From Streptomyces sp. H39-S7 (GTDB taxonomy: Bacteria; Actinomycetota; Actinomycetes; Streptomycetales; Streptomycetaceae), in contig NZ_JAPVLU010000013.1 of NCBI RefSeq assembly GCF_027158205.1, forward strand, positions 1 through 64,000: 64,000 nt of DNA. Direction: 5' to 3'. Under the pieces are notes generated by a model, which worked only from the letters and a program-made list of their open reading frames with translations, had not been told where the DNA came from and ran no database searches. Positions 39,007-47,046 of the stretch are shown here, one piece after another. Each line of letters begins with the position of its first letter. Within the stretch, counting starts at the first letter, position 1. The position numbers and the translations under genes were made by a program.

Positions 39007-39087
39007 TCAAGCAGCACGACCATGGCAGCCGGACCAGCCGGTGCCATAGGTAAACGCGAAGATCGCGTAGTGCGTGTTCGAGGACAT
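39007..39087 (-). CDS. Aromatic leader peptide upstream of chorismate mutase
   Basis: 26-aa peptide [20 protein letters not shown]... with two Tyr, two Phe and one Trp between residues 7 and 18. It is followed 23 bp later by a terminator-like hairpin and then the chorismate mutase gene. No ribosome site precedes the ATG. A -10-like CATACT ends exactly 7 nt upstream, so the mRNA may be leaderless. Inside the coding region GGCACCGG and CCGGCTGCC can form a competing hairpin. All this fits ribosome-mediated attenuation; the annotation is from sequence only. Confidence 0.65.
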   Translation of the reverse strand: MSSNTHYAIFAFTYGTGWSGCHGRAA

Positions 39088-39215
39088 GCGGACCAGTATG
39101 GCCACGGGTACGCCGGGCGGCCAGCGGGCGACCGGATCGTGAGACGGGGGAGCGTCCTCGGAGGAACGGTAGAATCGGGGTCCGACCCCTCGTACATAAC
39201 GCCGGAAGGCCGCCC

Positions 39216-40811
39216 GTGGCATCAGCGACCCCAGCCGCCCCCGACCACACCCCGGACGTCGTCCTGGTAGTGGACTTCGGAGCGCAGTACGCCCAGCTCA
39301 TCGCCCGACGCGTCCGCGAGGCCCGGGTCTACAGCGAGATCGTCCCCAGCACCATGCCGGTGGACGAGATGCTCGCGAAGAACCCGAAGGCGATCATTCT
39401 CTCCGGCGGCCCCTCCTCGGTCTACGCCGAGGGCGCCCCGTCGCTCGACAAGGCGATCTTCGAGGCCGGGGTCCCGGTCTTCGGCATGTGCTACGGCTTC
39501 CAGCTGATGGCGGTCGCGCTCGGCGGCACCGTCGACGACAACGGTGCCCGCGAGTACGGCCGCACCGCGCTGTCCGTCAGCAAGCCCGGCTCGACGCTCT
39601 TCGAGGGCACCCCCACCGAGCAGTCGGTGTGGATGTCGCACGGCGACGCGTGCTCGGCGGCGCCCACCGGCTTCGCCGTCACCGCCTCCACCGACGTGGT
39701 CCCGGTCGCCGCCTTCGAGGACGACGCGCGCAAGCTGTACGGCGTCCAGTACCACCCCGAGGTGCTGCACTCCACGCACGGCCAGCAGATCCTGGAGCAC
39801 TTCCTGTACCGGGGCGCGGGCATCGCGCCGGACTGGACGACCACCAACGTCGTCGAGGAGCAGGTCGCGGCGATCCGCGCGCAGGTCGGCACCAAGCGCG
39901 CGATCTGCGGGCTGTCGGGCGGCGTGGACTCCTCGGTGGCCGCGGCCATCGTGCAGAAGGCCATCGGCTCCCAGCTGACCTGCGTGTACGTCGACCACGG
40001 GCTGCAGCGCAAGGGCGAGTCGGAGCAGGTCGAGAAGGACTTCGTCGCGGCCACCGGCGTCCAGCTGAAGGTCGTCGACGCGGAGGAGCGCTTCCTGACC
40101 GCGCTCGCCGGCGTCAGCGACCCGGAGACCAAGCGGAAGATCATCGGCCGTGAGTTCATCCGCGTCTTCGAGCAGGCCCAGGCCGAGCTCGTCGCCGAGG
40201 CGGGCGCGGCCGGCGAGGACGTCGCGTTCCTGGTGCAGGGCACCCTGTACCCGGACATCGTCGAGTCCGGCGGCGGCACCGGCACCGCCAACATCAAGTC
40301 GCACCACAACGTGGGCGGGCTCCCGGACGACATCGAGTTCGAGCTGATCGAACCGCTGCGCCAGCTCTTCAAGGACGAGGTCCGGATGGTCGGCCAGGAG
40401 CTGGGCCTGCCGGAGGAGATCGTCCAGCGCCAGCCGTTCCCCGGCCCCGGCCTCGGCATCCGCATCGTCGGCGAGGTCACCAAGGAGCGCCTGGACCTGC
40501 TGCGCGAGGCGGACTTCATCGCCCGCGAGGAACTGACCGCGGCCGGCCTGGACCGGGAGATCTGGCAGTGCCCGGTCGTCCTGCTCGCCGACGTCCGCTC
40601 GGTCGGCGTCCAGGGGGACGGCCGCACGTACGGCCACCCGATCGTGCTGCGCCCGGTCTCCTCGGAGGACGCGATGACGGCCGACTGGTCGCGCCTGCCG
40701 TACGACGTCCTCGCCAAGATCTCCACCCGCATCACGAACGAGGTCGCCGACGTCAACCGCGTCGTCCTGGACGTGACGAGCAAGCCCCCGGGCACCATCG
40801 AATGGGAGTGA
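39216..40811 (+). CDS. guaA: GMP synthase (glutamine-hydrolysing)
   Basis: 531-aa enzyme aminating XMP to GMP. The N-terminal glutaminase has the nucleophile Cys92 in VFGMCYGFQ and the His/Glu pair in QYHPEVLHS. The ATP pyrophosphatase domain has the PP-loop [11 protein letters not shown]. The C-terminal dimerisation domain ends KPPGTIEWE, as usual. GTG 39216 has GGAAGG upstream. A TAGAAT at 39170-39175 is a plausible -10. A terminator follows 28 bp after the stop. Confidence 0.97.
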   Translation: MASATPAAPDHTPDVVLVVDFGAQYAQLIARRVREARVYSEIVPSTMPVDEMLAKNPKAIILSGGPSSVYAEGAPSLDKAIFEAGVPVFGMCYGFQLMAVALGGTVDDNGAREYGRTALSVSKPGSTLFEGTPTEQSVWMSHGDACSAAPTGFAVTASTDVVPVAAFEDDARKLYGVQYHPEVLHSTHGQQILEHFLYRGAGIAPDWTTTNVVEEQVAAIRAQVGTKRAICGLSGGVDSSVAAAIVQKAIGSQLTCVYVDHGLQRKGESEQVEKDFVAATGVQLKVVDAEERFLTALAGVSDPETKRKIIGREFIRVFEQAQAELVAEAGAAGEDVAFLVQGTLYPDIVESGGGTGTANIKSHHNVGGLPDDIEFELIEPLRQLFKDEVRMVGQELGLPEEIVQRQPFPGPGLGIRIVGEVTKERLDLLREADFIAREELTAAGLDREIWQCPVVLLADVRSVGVQGDGRTYGHPIVLRPVSSEDAMTADWSRLPYDVLAKISTRITNEVADVNRVVLDVTSKPPGTIEWE

Positions 40812-40839
40812 CGCCCTCCCGGCACACTTCATGATCGTC

Positions 40840-40873
40840 AGCGCCGCCGCCCGTCACATCGAGCGGCGGCGCT
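40840..40873 (+). terminator. Terminator after guaA
   Basis: 11-bp perfect stem AGCGCCGCCGC / GCGGCGGCGCT with a 12-nt loop, 28 bp after guaA. Confidence 0.75.
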
Positions 40874-40913
40874 GTCGTGCCCGGTGAGGGCCGCAGCGGT
40901 CTTTTCTTCTGGC

Positions 40914-40927
40914 CTACCGCGCGGTAG
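40914..40927. promoter_or_regulatory. Palindrome in aldolase promoter (host copy)
   Basis: CTACCGCGCGGTAG, a perfect 14-bp palindrome. It overlaps a TAGCTT -10 (40925-40930) that would start transcription at the ATG (leaderless). The same palindrome and spacing precede the second aldolase copy at 42630-42643, so it has been conserved and is probably an operator. Confidence 0.6.
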
Positions 40928-40937
40928 CTTCCGCTGC

Positions 40938-41420
40938 ATGGCCGATTTCCTCCCGCAGCCCGCGCAAGGGCGTACGCCGCCGCAGCCGATACCCACCGAG
41001 CAGCTGCACTTCGCGCTGCCGCAGACGTTCGCCAGTACCGAGGACGAGCGGCAGCACCGCAAGGAGCGTCTGGTGGCCGCGTTGCGGCTGTTCGGGCGGT
41101 TCGGGTTCGAGGAGGGCGTGGCCGGGCACATCACGGCGCGCGACCCGGAGTTCACCGACCACTTCTGGGTCAATCCGTTCGGGATGAGCTTCAAGCTCAT
41201 CACCGTCAGCGACCTGATCCTGGTCAACCACGCGGGCCAGGTCGTGGAGGGCCGCTTCCACGTCAACCAGGCGGCCTTCGCGATCCACTCGCAGGTCCAC
41301 CAGGCACGCCCCGACGTGATCGCCGCCGCGCACAGCCACTCGACGTACGGGCGGGCGCTGTCGTCGCTCGGGGAGCTGCTGGACCCGATCACCCAGGACG
41401 TCTGCGCGTTCTACGAGGAT
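40938..41420 (+). pseudogene. Class II aldolase/adducin gene, 5' fragment cut by prophage
   Basis: Encodes residues 1 to ~160 of a class II aldolase/adducin-family protein (MADFLPQPAQGRTPPQ... up to DPITQDVCAFYE), including the metal ligand motif AHSHSTYG. Similarity to the intact copy (41801-42619, minus) stops abruptly after TTCTACGA at ~41416. The frame then continues into unrelated DNA to 41714 as nonsense-like sequence. The 3' half should lie beyond the prophage to the right. This is the best evidence for the left attachment junction. Confidence 0.85.
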
Positions 41421-41494
41421 CACGCGTCACCTCGTGAAAATAGCACACGTTCTCGCAGGCCAGGGGCCTGTGGGGTTGAGAGGAGCCCGTCAGC

Positions 41495-41608
41495 ATGGAC
41501 GAGACCTTGGACCTGTGGATCGCTGAGCAAGTCGCACGCGCCCCCCGAATCCCGGATGAGCAGCTTCGCGACCTGGCCCGCAACCTGGGCATCGACCTGG
41601 GCGACTGA
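41495..41608 (+). CDS. Small 37-aa protein next to the left attachment site
   Basis: Starts MDETLDLWIAEQVARAP and ends LARNLGIDLGD. ATG 41495 has GAGAGGAG upstream, and a strong terminator lies 20 bp downstream, so it is very probably expressed. Helical and acidic; no known family recognised. It is the first element-encoded gene at the left end and might be connected with integration or excision, but there is no sequence proof. Confidence 0.55.
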   Translation: MDETLDLWIAEQVARAPRIPDEQLRDLARNLGIDLGD

Positions 41609-41627
41609 CACCCACAAGCAACACGAG

Positions 41628-41656
41628 AGGTCCCCACCAAATTTTGGTGGGGACCT
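41628..41656 (+). terminator. Terminator near left prophage end
   Basis: 13-bp stem AGGTCCCCACCAA / TTTTGGTGGGGACCT followed by TCTTC. It would insulate the small gene at the left end. Confidence 0.82.
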
Positions 41657-41800
41657 TCTTCATGTGCTCCCGGGCAGGGTCAGGCCCCGAGGGGTGCCGA
41701 GGAAAGATCAGTAAAGTCGGAGCCGTGCTGTTACGGCCTGAATGAACTCCGGGTACCAACCTGGGACGACAGGCAACCGGGCCGCACCGAGTGGTGTGAA

Positions 41801-42619
41801 TCAGCTGAAGAGATCGGGTTCACTCCGCGAGATCTGCTGGTACAACGGCTGATAGTTGATCCAGGCGACGAGATCGTTCCCGAGCTGCTCGCGCGTATGC
41901 GCCGCGCTTGCGTGGTCGATCTGCACCGGCTTGCCGGCCGCCTTTGCAGTGAGTTGCACCTGGCAAGACCGCTCCATCGTGATGAACCACCACGCCGCCG
42001 CGTCGACCGAGTCGCCGACCGTCAGCAGTCCATGGTTGCGCAGGATGACGGCCTTGTGGGGCCCGAGTGCCTCCGCGATCCGGCGGCCCTCCTCCTCGTC
42101 AAGCACGACGCCCGTGTAGTCGTCGTACAGACTATGACTTTCGTAGAACGCGCAGACATCCTGTGTGATCGGGTCCAGCAGTTCCCCGAGCGACGACAGC
42201 GCCCGCCCGTACGTCGAGTGGCTGTGCGCGGCGGCGATCACGTCGGGGCGGGCCTGGTGCACCTGCGAGTGGATCGCGAAGGCCGCCTGGTTGACGTGGA
42301 AACGGCCCTCCACGACCTGACCCGCGTGGTTGACCAGGATCAGATCACTGACGGTGATGAGCTTGAAGCTCATCCCGAACGGATTGACCCAGAAATGGTC
42401 GGTGAACTCCGGATCGCGCGCCGTGATGTGACCCGCTACACCCTCTTCGAACCCGAACCGCCCGAACAGCCGCAGCGCGGCGACGAGGCGCTCCTTGCGG
42501 TGCTGCCGTTCGTCGTCGGTATTGGTGAACGTCGGCGGTAGTGCGAAGTGCAGTTGCTCGGTGGGTATCGGCTGCGGGGGTGTTCGCCCCATCGGGGGCT
42601 GCGCAAGGATGTCGGCCAT
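41801..42619 (-). CDS. Class II aldolase/adducin family protein (intact copy inside prophage)
   Basis: 272 aa, full-length: EEGVAGHITARDPEF, the zinc ligands in AAHSHSTYG, LDEEEGRRIAEALG and the third His region ILRNHGLLTVGDSVDAAAWWF. The first 160 residues are nearly identical to the cut host gene, except near the N-terminus (MADILAQPPMGRTPPQ). DNA identity is roughly 90% by eye and highest toward the junction. It keeps the same upstream palindrome and leaderless start, so it is probably expressed and replaces the lost function. The metabolic substrate is unknown. Confidence 0.85.
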   Translation of the reverse strand: MADILAQPPMGRTPPQPIPTEQLHFALPPTFTNTDDERQHRKERLVAALRLFGRFGFEEGVAGHITARDPEFTDHFWVNPFGMSFKLITVSDLILVNHAGQVVEGRFHVNQAAFAIHSQVHQARPDVIAAAHSHSTYGRALSSLGELLDPITQDVCAFYESHSLYDDYTGVVLDEEEGRRIAEALGPHKAVILRNHGLLTVGDSVDAAAWWFITMERSCQVQLTAKAAGKPVQIDHASAAHTREQLGNDLVAWINYQPLYQQISRSEPDLFS

Positions 42620-42629
42620 GCAGCGGAAG

Positions 42630-42643
42630 CTACCGCGCGGTAG
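42630..42643. promoter_or_regulatory. Palindrome in aldolase promoter (prophage copy)
   Basis: CTACCGCGCGGTAG, identical to 40914-40927 and at the same distance (10 bp) from the ATG. Its preservation in a diverged copy argues for a regulatory role. Confidence 0.6.
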
Positions 42644-42755
42644 CGTCGATGAACAGACTTGCTGCTTGCTTAGGGATGAGCAGTCTCCGCAGCGACGCGT
42701 ACGGGCCCCGCCCATGCTTCACTGAGGTGAGCGTCTGAGCGGGGCCCAGGAGAGG

Positions 42756-43100
42756 CTAGGGGCGTTCCGGATGTTGCTTCCATTGGAAGCCCCGGTTCCT
42801 GTGAAGGTACCGCGCATAGGGGCCGTCGGGGCTGTTGTCCGGGTAGCCCATCTCCCGGAACGAGGTGATCGGATCTCCCTCGTCCACCATGGAACAGGCA
42901 CACCCGACACACCAAATGAGGAAGAGACCTAGCGGGTTGTCGGGCGTCCGGCGGCCTTGGAAGATCCGATCTTCGTCGGTGTACTCCTCAAGGTCGATGA
43001 GCACGGCCACCCGCGCGTCAGGGTCAGCGCCGCCTACTAGGTCCCCTTCGGCCTTACCGCAGTAGCTGCACAGCCTGTTGCCTGCCGAGTGCCTGCCCAT
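42756..43100 (-). CDS. Small zinc-finger-like protein
   Basis: 114 aa with an N-terminal CSYCG pair and a second pair CVGCAC near residue 66, plausibly binding one zinc. The rest (MGYPDNSPDGPYARYLHRNRGFQW) is unrecognised. ATG 43100 has AGGGG upstream; a GTG 30 nt earlier is in frame. Last gene of the six-gene leftward cluster. Confidence 0.55.
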   Translation of the reverse strand: MGRHSAGNRLCSYCGKAEGDLVGGADPDARVAVLIDLEEYTDEDRIFQGRRTPDNPLGLFLIWCVGCACSMVDEGDPITSFREMGYPDNSPDGPYARYLHRNRGFQWKQHPERP

Positions 43101-43165
43101 GTCGCCCCTGTCGCCCTGGTGATCATCCACCGGTCCGCCTCCACTGCTTGGGCGAGTCTACGCCG

Positions 43166-44029
43166 CTACTTTCGTTCCATCCCGATTACTGACAGCCGCT
43201 GGCCGGAGCGCAGGTTGAGCCCTGCTTTCTCAACGTCCAATTCGGCCAGCCATTGCATAATCGTTTCCCGACCTACGTTGAATAGGTCTTCCATGTCTCG
43301 GCCGCCAAGGTCGGGCGGTAGGGCTGCGCGCATTGCTTCATCCTCTTCCGCCAACACTGCCAGCCTCTTGATCACCCAGTGCCAGGTAAGAAGCTGTACC
43401 CCCATAGTGATATGGAGCGACGGCTCATCGCTGGCACTGCGTCCAGAATGCACCCAACCGCGCGGGAGATACAAAACGTCTCCGGCGGTGAGTGTCAGGT
43501 CATAGTCGGGCGCCTTGTTGTTGAAGCGGTCCAGCTCTTCTGGAGAGAAGCCAATGCGCTTCCAGTTGTGGTGTTCCAGCGGGTCGACGAACACGGGCTC
43601 GTTGATGGACCAACGTTTAGACCCTGAGACTTGAGCGATGAAAACGTGGTGGCAGTCCCAATGCCATGCAAATCCCTGAGACTGCCCACCCGGGGTCAGA
43701 TAGACGTTCCCGGTAACGGGGTGCCCAAGCTGGGCGCCGATCTCTTTGCAGAACAACATCAGCGGCGGCCACGACCTATGCAGTCCGTTGAGTACCAGAG
43801 TTGAGGCTTTATGGTCTGCGGTTGGCGTTTCGCCGGTTAGCCGCCCGTCACGGACCATGCCCATACCACCAGGACGCACGTCGGGATCGGCGATGATTTC
43901 GCGCACGCTGTCATGGTTGGCGAGAAGGGCAAGTTCTTTCGCGTCGCGCTTGTAGACCGTGGGCACCGCCGGCCACGCACGCCGGAACTCTTCCGGGTCT
44001 TCTACTAGGCGGTGCAGCGCTGATGTCAT
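43166..44029 (-). CDS. JmjC/cupin-type Fe(II)/2-oxoglutarate oxygenase
   Basis: 287 aa. The double-stranded beta-helix carries an HxD iron motif in AWHWDCHHVF (residues ~122-131) and the distal His in SLHITMG. The core continues with SGSKRWSINEP and GDVLYLPRGWVHSG, as in ribosomal-oxygenase-like (ROXA/MINA) JmjC proteins. A C-terminal helical domain follows. Such enzymes hydroxylate residues in proteins, and small bacterial ones also modify peptides. The gene just upstream encodes an 81-aa DUF397 protein, which could be its substrate; this is inference. Confidence 0.8.
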   Translation of the reverse strand: MTSALHRLVEDPEEFRRAWPAVPTVYKRDAKELALLANHDSVREIIADPDVRPGGMGMVRDGRLTGETPTADHKASTLVLNGLHRSWPPLMLFCKEIGAQLGHPVTGNVYLTPGGQSQGFAWHWDCHHVFIAQVSGSKRWSINEPVFVDPLEHHNWKRIGFSPEELDRFNNKAPDYDLTLTAGDVLYLPRGWVHSGRSASDEPSLHITMGVQLLTWHWVIKRLAVLAEEDEAMRAALPPDLGGRDMEDLFNVGRETIMQWLAELDVEKAGLNLRSGQRLSVIGMERK

Positions 44030-44115
44030 GGGTTTGCCTCTCTAGTTGGTTCTCGCGAGGCAGCGCGGCCCCCAGGTCGAGGACCGCGCCACCGTGCTTT
44101 CGCTGGATGGACGAA

Positions 44116-44361
44116 CTAGCTGAGCAGGTGCGCGAACTCTCCGGCCGCTGCACCCTCGAACAGGCGCGTGATCTCGCCCGGCGTGAACGTGAGCGCCTTG
44201 CTCGGGTCCTTGGTGTCGGCCAGGACGATAAGGCCGTCCTCCGTCTTGCCCAGCGCTACGCACTCGACCTCGTCGTCAAGGTGCGAGTACGACGACTTGA
44301 CGAACTCAGTTCCCCAGAATCCCGAAACGGCGAATCCCGGAAGGGGGGTTGCTTCAGACAC
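44116..44361 (-). CDS. DUF397 protein (unpaired with XRE)
   Basis: 81 aa with the DUF397 signature FVKSSYS, ECVALG, DTKDPSKALTFTPGEITRLFEG. DUF397 proteins are normally encoded next to XRE/DUF5753 regulators and modulate them. Here the gene sits between a zinc-ribbon gene and the JmjC gene. GTG 44361 follows GGAGAC. The second DUF397 gene of the element (46254-46478) is in the standard pair. Confidence 0.8.
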   Translation of the reverse strand: MSEATPLPGFAVSGFWGTEFVKSSYSHLDDEVECVALGKTEDGLIVLADTKDPSKALTFTPGEITRLFEGAAAGEFAHLLS

Positions 44362-44499
44362 GGTGTCTCCTTGGCTCGTTGGGGTGGTGCTCTTCAATCC
44401 GTTCCGATGGTCATGTTGGGAACGGAAGACTTTGGTGACCCACTCCCGGACGGGTGATGTGCCATTCCTGCCGTCCGGGAGCGGGGGTCTTTGGGGTCG

Positions 44500-44853
44500 C
44501 TAAAGGCCGTGGGGTCTCCGCCGGTGCCGACCAGCGCTATTGCGCGTTTGTGGAGGCACGCGCGGACCGAATGAGGCGGCGAGTCCGTAGTCATGCACTT
44601 CGTCTCTCGGAACGCGGATCATCTGCGAGGCGTATACGCGATCACGAAGAACGCCACAGCAGAACTCACACGCGTAGGCATCGCTGGTCACACCAGCGGC
44701 AGTTACAGGGCCAATCCACGTGACGCGTGTGTCCTTCCCGCAGTAGAACCAGCATTCGCCATCGACCCAGACATTGCCGTCATCCGTCTGTGCGACCGGT
44801 GGTAATCCGGTGCGCGCCGGTATCTGTAAGCCGGGCATTCTCGCGCCGGTCAT
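44500..44853 (-). CDS. Zinc-ribbon hypothetical protein
   Basis: 117 aa. CWFYCG (~residue 36) and CEFCCG (~residue 65) form a likely zinc site. The remainder is basic toward the C-terminus (SAGRHRRRPHGL). ATG 44853 lies 5 bp after the preceding stop, so it belongs to the leftward operon. No function recognised. Confidence 0.55.
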   Translation of the reverse strand: MTGARMPGLQIPARTGLPPVAQTDDGNVWVDGECWFYCGKDTRVTWIGPVTAAGVTSDAYACEFCCGVLRDRVYASQMIRVPRDEVHDYGLAASFGPRVPPQTRNSAGRHRRRPHGL

Positions 44854-44858
44854 CCGCC

Positions 44859-45092
44859 CTATCTCCCTTGGCTGTTGGCAACGGCAAGTCGGACGCTGAG
44901 TTCTTCGCGTGCCGTCAGCCGCCGGACACTGTCGATATCGGCGTCCCATGGTCTGCCCGATCGCAATGGACGCAGGCTGACTGCGCGGCCTTCAATGGCC
45001 GTCACAAGTCCTAGGCGCTGCCTGTCGATGTCGTGGGCCACCTTGCCGACCTCAACGCGCCTGGACGCCGCAGACGGATCTTGGGCGCTCAC
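44859..45092 (-). CDS. Small hypothetical protein
   Basis: 77 aa beginning MSAQDPSAASRRVEVGKV, with VGKVAHDIDRQRLGLVTAIEGRAVSLRP, a KOW/SH3-like beta pattern, then a basic helix. Start at GTG 45092, which overlaps the stop of the previous gene (GTGA), giving translational coupling. Confidence 0.55.
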   Translation of the reverse strand: MSAQDPSAASRRVEVGKVAHDIDRQRLGLVTAIEGRAVSLRPLRSGRPWDADIDSVRRLTAREELSVRLAVANSQGR

Positions 45093-45301
45093 CGGTCGCA
45101 CTTCCCCAGTTCGTCAATCAACCGGACCGCCACGTCATGACGCATCGGTGCGATGGCGACGAACGCACGGCCGTACATGGGCGGATCCGGGGTGACCACC
45201 ACGTTGAACCCGATCTTCGCGAACGCCTCAGCCAGCTCATCCGCTGTGTTCTCAGCGATGCGCCGTACGTCGTCATCGGCGGTCTGCCGTCTCGTGTCCA
45301 T
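45089..45301 (-). CDS. Small hypothetical protein, first gene of leftward cluster
   Basis: 70 aa, MDTRRQTADDDVRRIAENTADELAEA..., helix followed by beta strands (FNVVVTPDPPMYGRAFVAIAP). ATG 45301 is preferred; GTG 45331 is possible but has its purine run too close. It is divergent from the XRE gene, with an inverted repeat between them that could control both. Confidence 0.5.
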   Translation of the reverse strand: MDTRRQTADDDVRRIAENTADELAEAFAKIGFNVVVTPDPPMYGRAFVAIAPMRHDVAVRLIDELGKCDR

Positions 45302-45384
45302 CGGGCTGCCTCGCTTCGCTTGCGTCGTCACCTTCCGTGTTCCAAGGGTTGCCCTTCGCGCGTACGCTCAACAGGTCTGGAGGG

Positions 45385-45403
45385 TTTCCAAACCAGTTGG
45401 AAA
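45385..45403. promoter_or_regulatory. Candidate operator of XRE regulator
   Basis: TTTCCAA-ACCAG-TTGGAAA, a perfect 7-bp inverted repeat 18 bp before the XRE start, in the divergent gap. A typical place for an autoregulatory site. Confidence 0.55.
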
Positions 45404-45420
45404 GGCGGGGAGTTGAACAC

Positions 45421-46257
45421 ATGAGCGAGCAGCCGCACCCCGTGGCGACCGGCGAACCCGCGAACGGCCTTGAGTGGTTCGGGCGGGAAGTTGAAGAGGC
45501 GTTAGCCCACAAGGAAGGGGCCAGCCAGCGGGGTCTAGCCGAGGCGACTGGGTACAAAGAGCCGTACGTGTCCAAGGTGAAGAACGGCAAGTCGATGCCG
45601 TCCCCTCAGTTCGCGGAGGGCTGTGACCGCTACTTCAACACGTCGGGCTGGTTCGCGCGGATCCTGGTGAGAATCAGCGAGCGCGGGCATCCCAACTGGT
45701 TCATTCCGTACGTGAACCTGGAGCGGGACGCGAGCCGGGTTGAGGACTACAGCAACGCGTTCGTCATGGGCATGTTGCAGACCCATGAGTACGCGGAAGC
45801 GGGCTTCCGAGCGACACACCCGCGTGAGACTGACGACCAGATCAAAGCCCGTGCGGAAGCTCGCTTGCGTCGGCGTGACGTGATGCTGCGCAAGGATCCT
45901 CCGCTTCTGTGGGTCATCCTGCATGAGTCGGTCCTGCGTACCGTCGTCGGTAGCCCCGGCGTCATGGCTGCACAGCTTGGGCACCTCGTCGCCGAAGCGG
46001 CAACGCCCCACATCACGTTGCAAGTTCTCCCCTTCAAAGCGGGTGCCCCGGCGTCATCACTACCGTTTACCCTGCTTACGCCAGGCAGCGGGGCGACAGT
46101 CCTGTACTCAGAGACCAGAGATCAGGGCCACGTGAACGATTCGGCGACAGCTGTTGGGGGCGCTAAGGCCACGTACGAACGGCTACGCGCTGCCGCACTC
46201 TCGCCCGATGAGTCTGTGACCCTCATTCGACAGATCGCGGAGGATCACGCCAGATGA
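45421..46257 (+). CDS. XRE-family regulator with DUF5753 domain
   Basis: 278 aa. The HTH (residues ~25-75, GASQRGLAEATGYKEPYVSKVKNGK) is followed by the long DUF5753 domain (WFIPYVNLERDASRVEDYSNAFVMGMLQTHEYAEA). This is the usual Streptomyces WhiJ/AbaA-type pair with DUF397: the stop overlaps the DUF397 start in ATGA. It may set prophage immunity or be a carried host-type regulator. Confidence 0.9.
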   Translation: MSEQPHPVATGEPANGLEWFGREVEEALAHKEGASQRGLAEATGYKEPYVSKVKNGKSMPSPQFAEGCDRYFNTSGWFARILVRISERGHPNWFIPYVNLERDASRVEDYSNAFVMGMLQTHEYAEAGFRATHPRETDDQIKARAEARLRRRDVMLRKDPPLLWVILHESVLRTVVGSPGVMAAQLGHLVAEAATPHITLQVLPFKAGAPASSLPFTLLTPGSGATVLYSETRDQGHVNDSATAVGGAKATYERLRAAALSPDESVTLIRQIAEDHAR

Positions 46258-46478
46258 GCAACACCCCCGACCCCAGCGGTTCCACACAGTGGGTCAAGAG
46301 CACTTACAGCGGCGGCGAAGGCGGACAGTGCATCGAGTGGTCACCTGCGGCAGCAGTGACCGGCGTCGTCCCTGTTCGCGACTCGAAGGACCCGCACGGC
46401 CCCGCGCTCACCTTCACGCCGGATGCGTGGGCATCGTTCGTTGCTGGCGTTCAGAGCGGAGAGTTTCCTACCGCCTGA
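46254..46478 (+). CDS. DUF397 protein paired with XRE
   Basis: 74 aa: WVKSTYSGGEGGQCIEW, VRDSKDPHGPALTFTPDAWASFV, the complete DUF397 motif set. Translationally coupled to the XRE gene (ATGA) and followed by a terminator. Expected to bind or modulate its XRE partner. Confidence 0.88.
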   Translation: MSNTPDPSGSTQWVKSTYSGGEGGQCIEWSPAAAVTGVVPVRDSKDPHGPALTFTPDAWASFVAGVQSGEFPTA

Positions 46479-46492
46479 CGCCACACTCGACC

Positions 46493-46519
46493 AGCCCTCG
46501 CCACCCCACGGCGGGGGCT
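46493..46519 (+). terminator. Terminator after XRE-DUF397
   Basis: 10-bp stem AGCCCTCGCC / GGCGGGGGCT (one T-G pair) followed by TCG. Confidence 0.75.
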
Positions 46520-46601
46520 TCGTCGTGCTGCCTGTCCGTACGGGCGTGCACACAACGGGTTATTTCTATGCGTTGCTCCGGCGTGCTGCTAATGTGCGCC
46601 A

Positions 46602-46934
46602 ATGGCCCAGAAAATCGTAACCATTTACACGGATGACCTCACCGGCAAAGAGTCCGCCGAGGCATCTACTCACACGTTCTCCGTCGATGGCGTCTCCTAT
46701 GAGATCGACCTCGGCCCGGACAGCTACGACAAGCTTCTCGACGCGTTGGGCCCGTTCGTCAAGGCTTCCCGCAAGGTCGGACGCACCCGTGGCGTAAGCG
46801 GCCCCCGCAAGGTCGGTCCGGTCAACAGTGACACGGCAGCGATTCGCGTATGGGCCAAGGAGAACGGCTACGACGTGAACGACCGGGGCCGCGTTCCCGC
46901 CACTGTCCGCGAGGCGTACGAAGCCGCCCACTGA
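46602..46934 (+). CDS. Lsr2-like nucleoid protein 1
   Basis: 110 aa with both Lsr2 halves. The N-terminal oligomerisation domain is AQKIVTIYTDDLTGKES...YEIDLGPDSYDKLLDALGPFV. A short basic linker leads to the C-terminal DNA-binding domain with the AT-hook-like core RGR (IRVWAKENGYDVNDRGRVPATVREAYEAAH). Lsr2 coats AT-rich, often foreign, DNA. There is no ribosome site; TAATGT ends 7 nt before the ATG, so translation may be leaderless. Confidence 0.92.
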   Translation: MAQKIVTIYTDDLTGKESAEASTHTFSVDGVSYEIDLGPDSYDKLLDALGPFVKASRKVGRTRGVSGPRKVGPVNSDTAAIRVWAKENGYDVNDRGRVPATVREAYEAAH

Positions 46935-46953
46935 TCACGCTTCACCGCTTGTA

Positions 46954-46989
46954 AGACCCCGCCACCCAGCGTCTCGGATGGCGGGGTCT
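46954..46989 (+). terminator. Terminator after lsr2-like gene 1
   Basis: 11-bp perfect stem AGACCCCGCCA / TGGCGGGGTCT. Confidence 0.8.
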
Positions 46990-47030
46990 CATGCATGGGA
47001 GCCTTCGGCATACGGGGGCTCCCATGCATG
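46990..47030. repeat. 14-bp inverted repeat upstream of 47047 gene
   Basis: CATGCATGGGAGCC, 13 bases, GGCTCCCATGCATG: perfect 14-bp arms directly after the terminator and 16 bp before the next start codon. Could be an operator or an mRNA hairpin close to the ribosome site. Confidence 0.6.
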
Positions 47031-47046
47031 CAGGTAGGTTGTCGAG

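Noticed and set aside
40938-41714. Chimeric aldolase frame continuing 259 codons into the prophage
   Set aside because: The last ~100 codons are antisense-like sequence over the small gene and terminator, so it is a fortuitous fusion. Annotated as a gene fragment instead.
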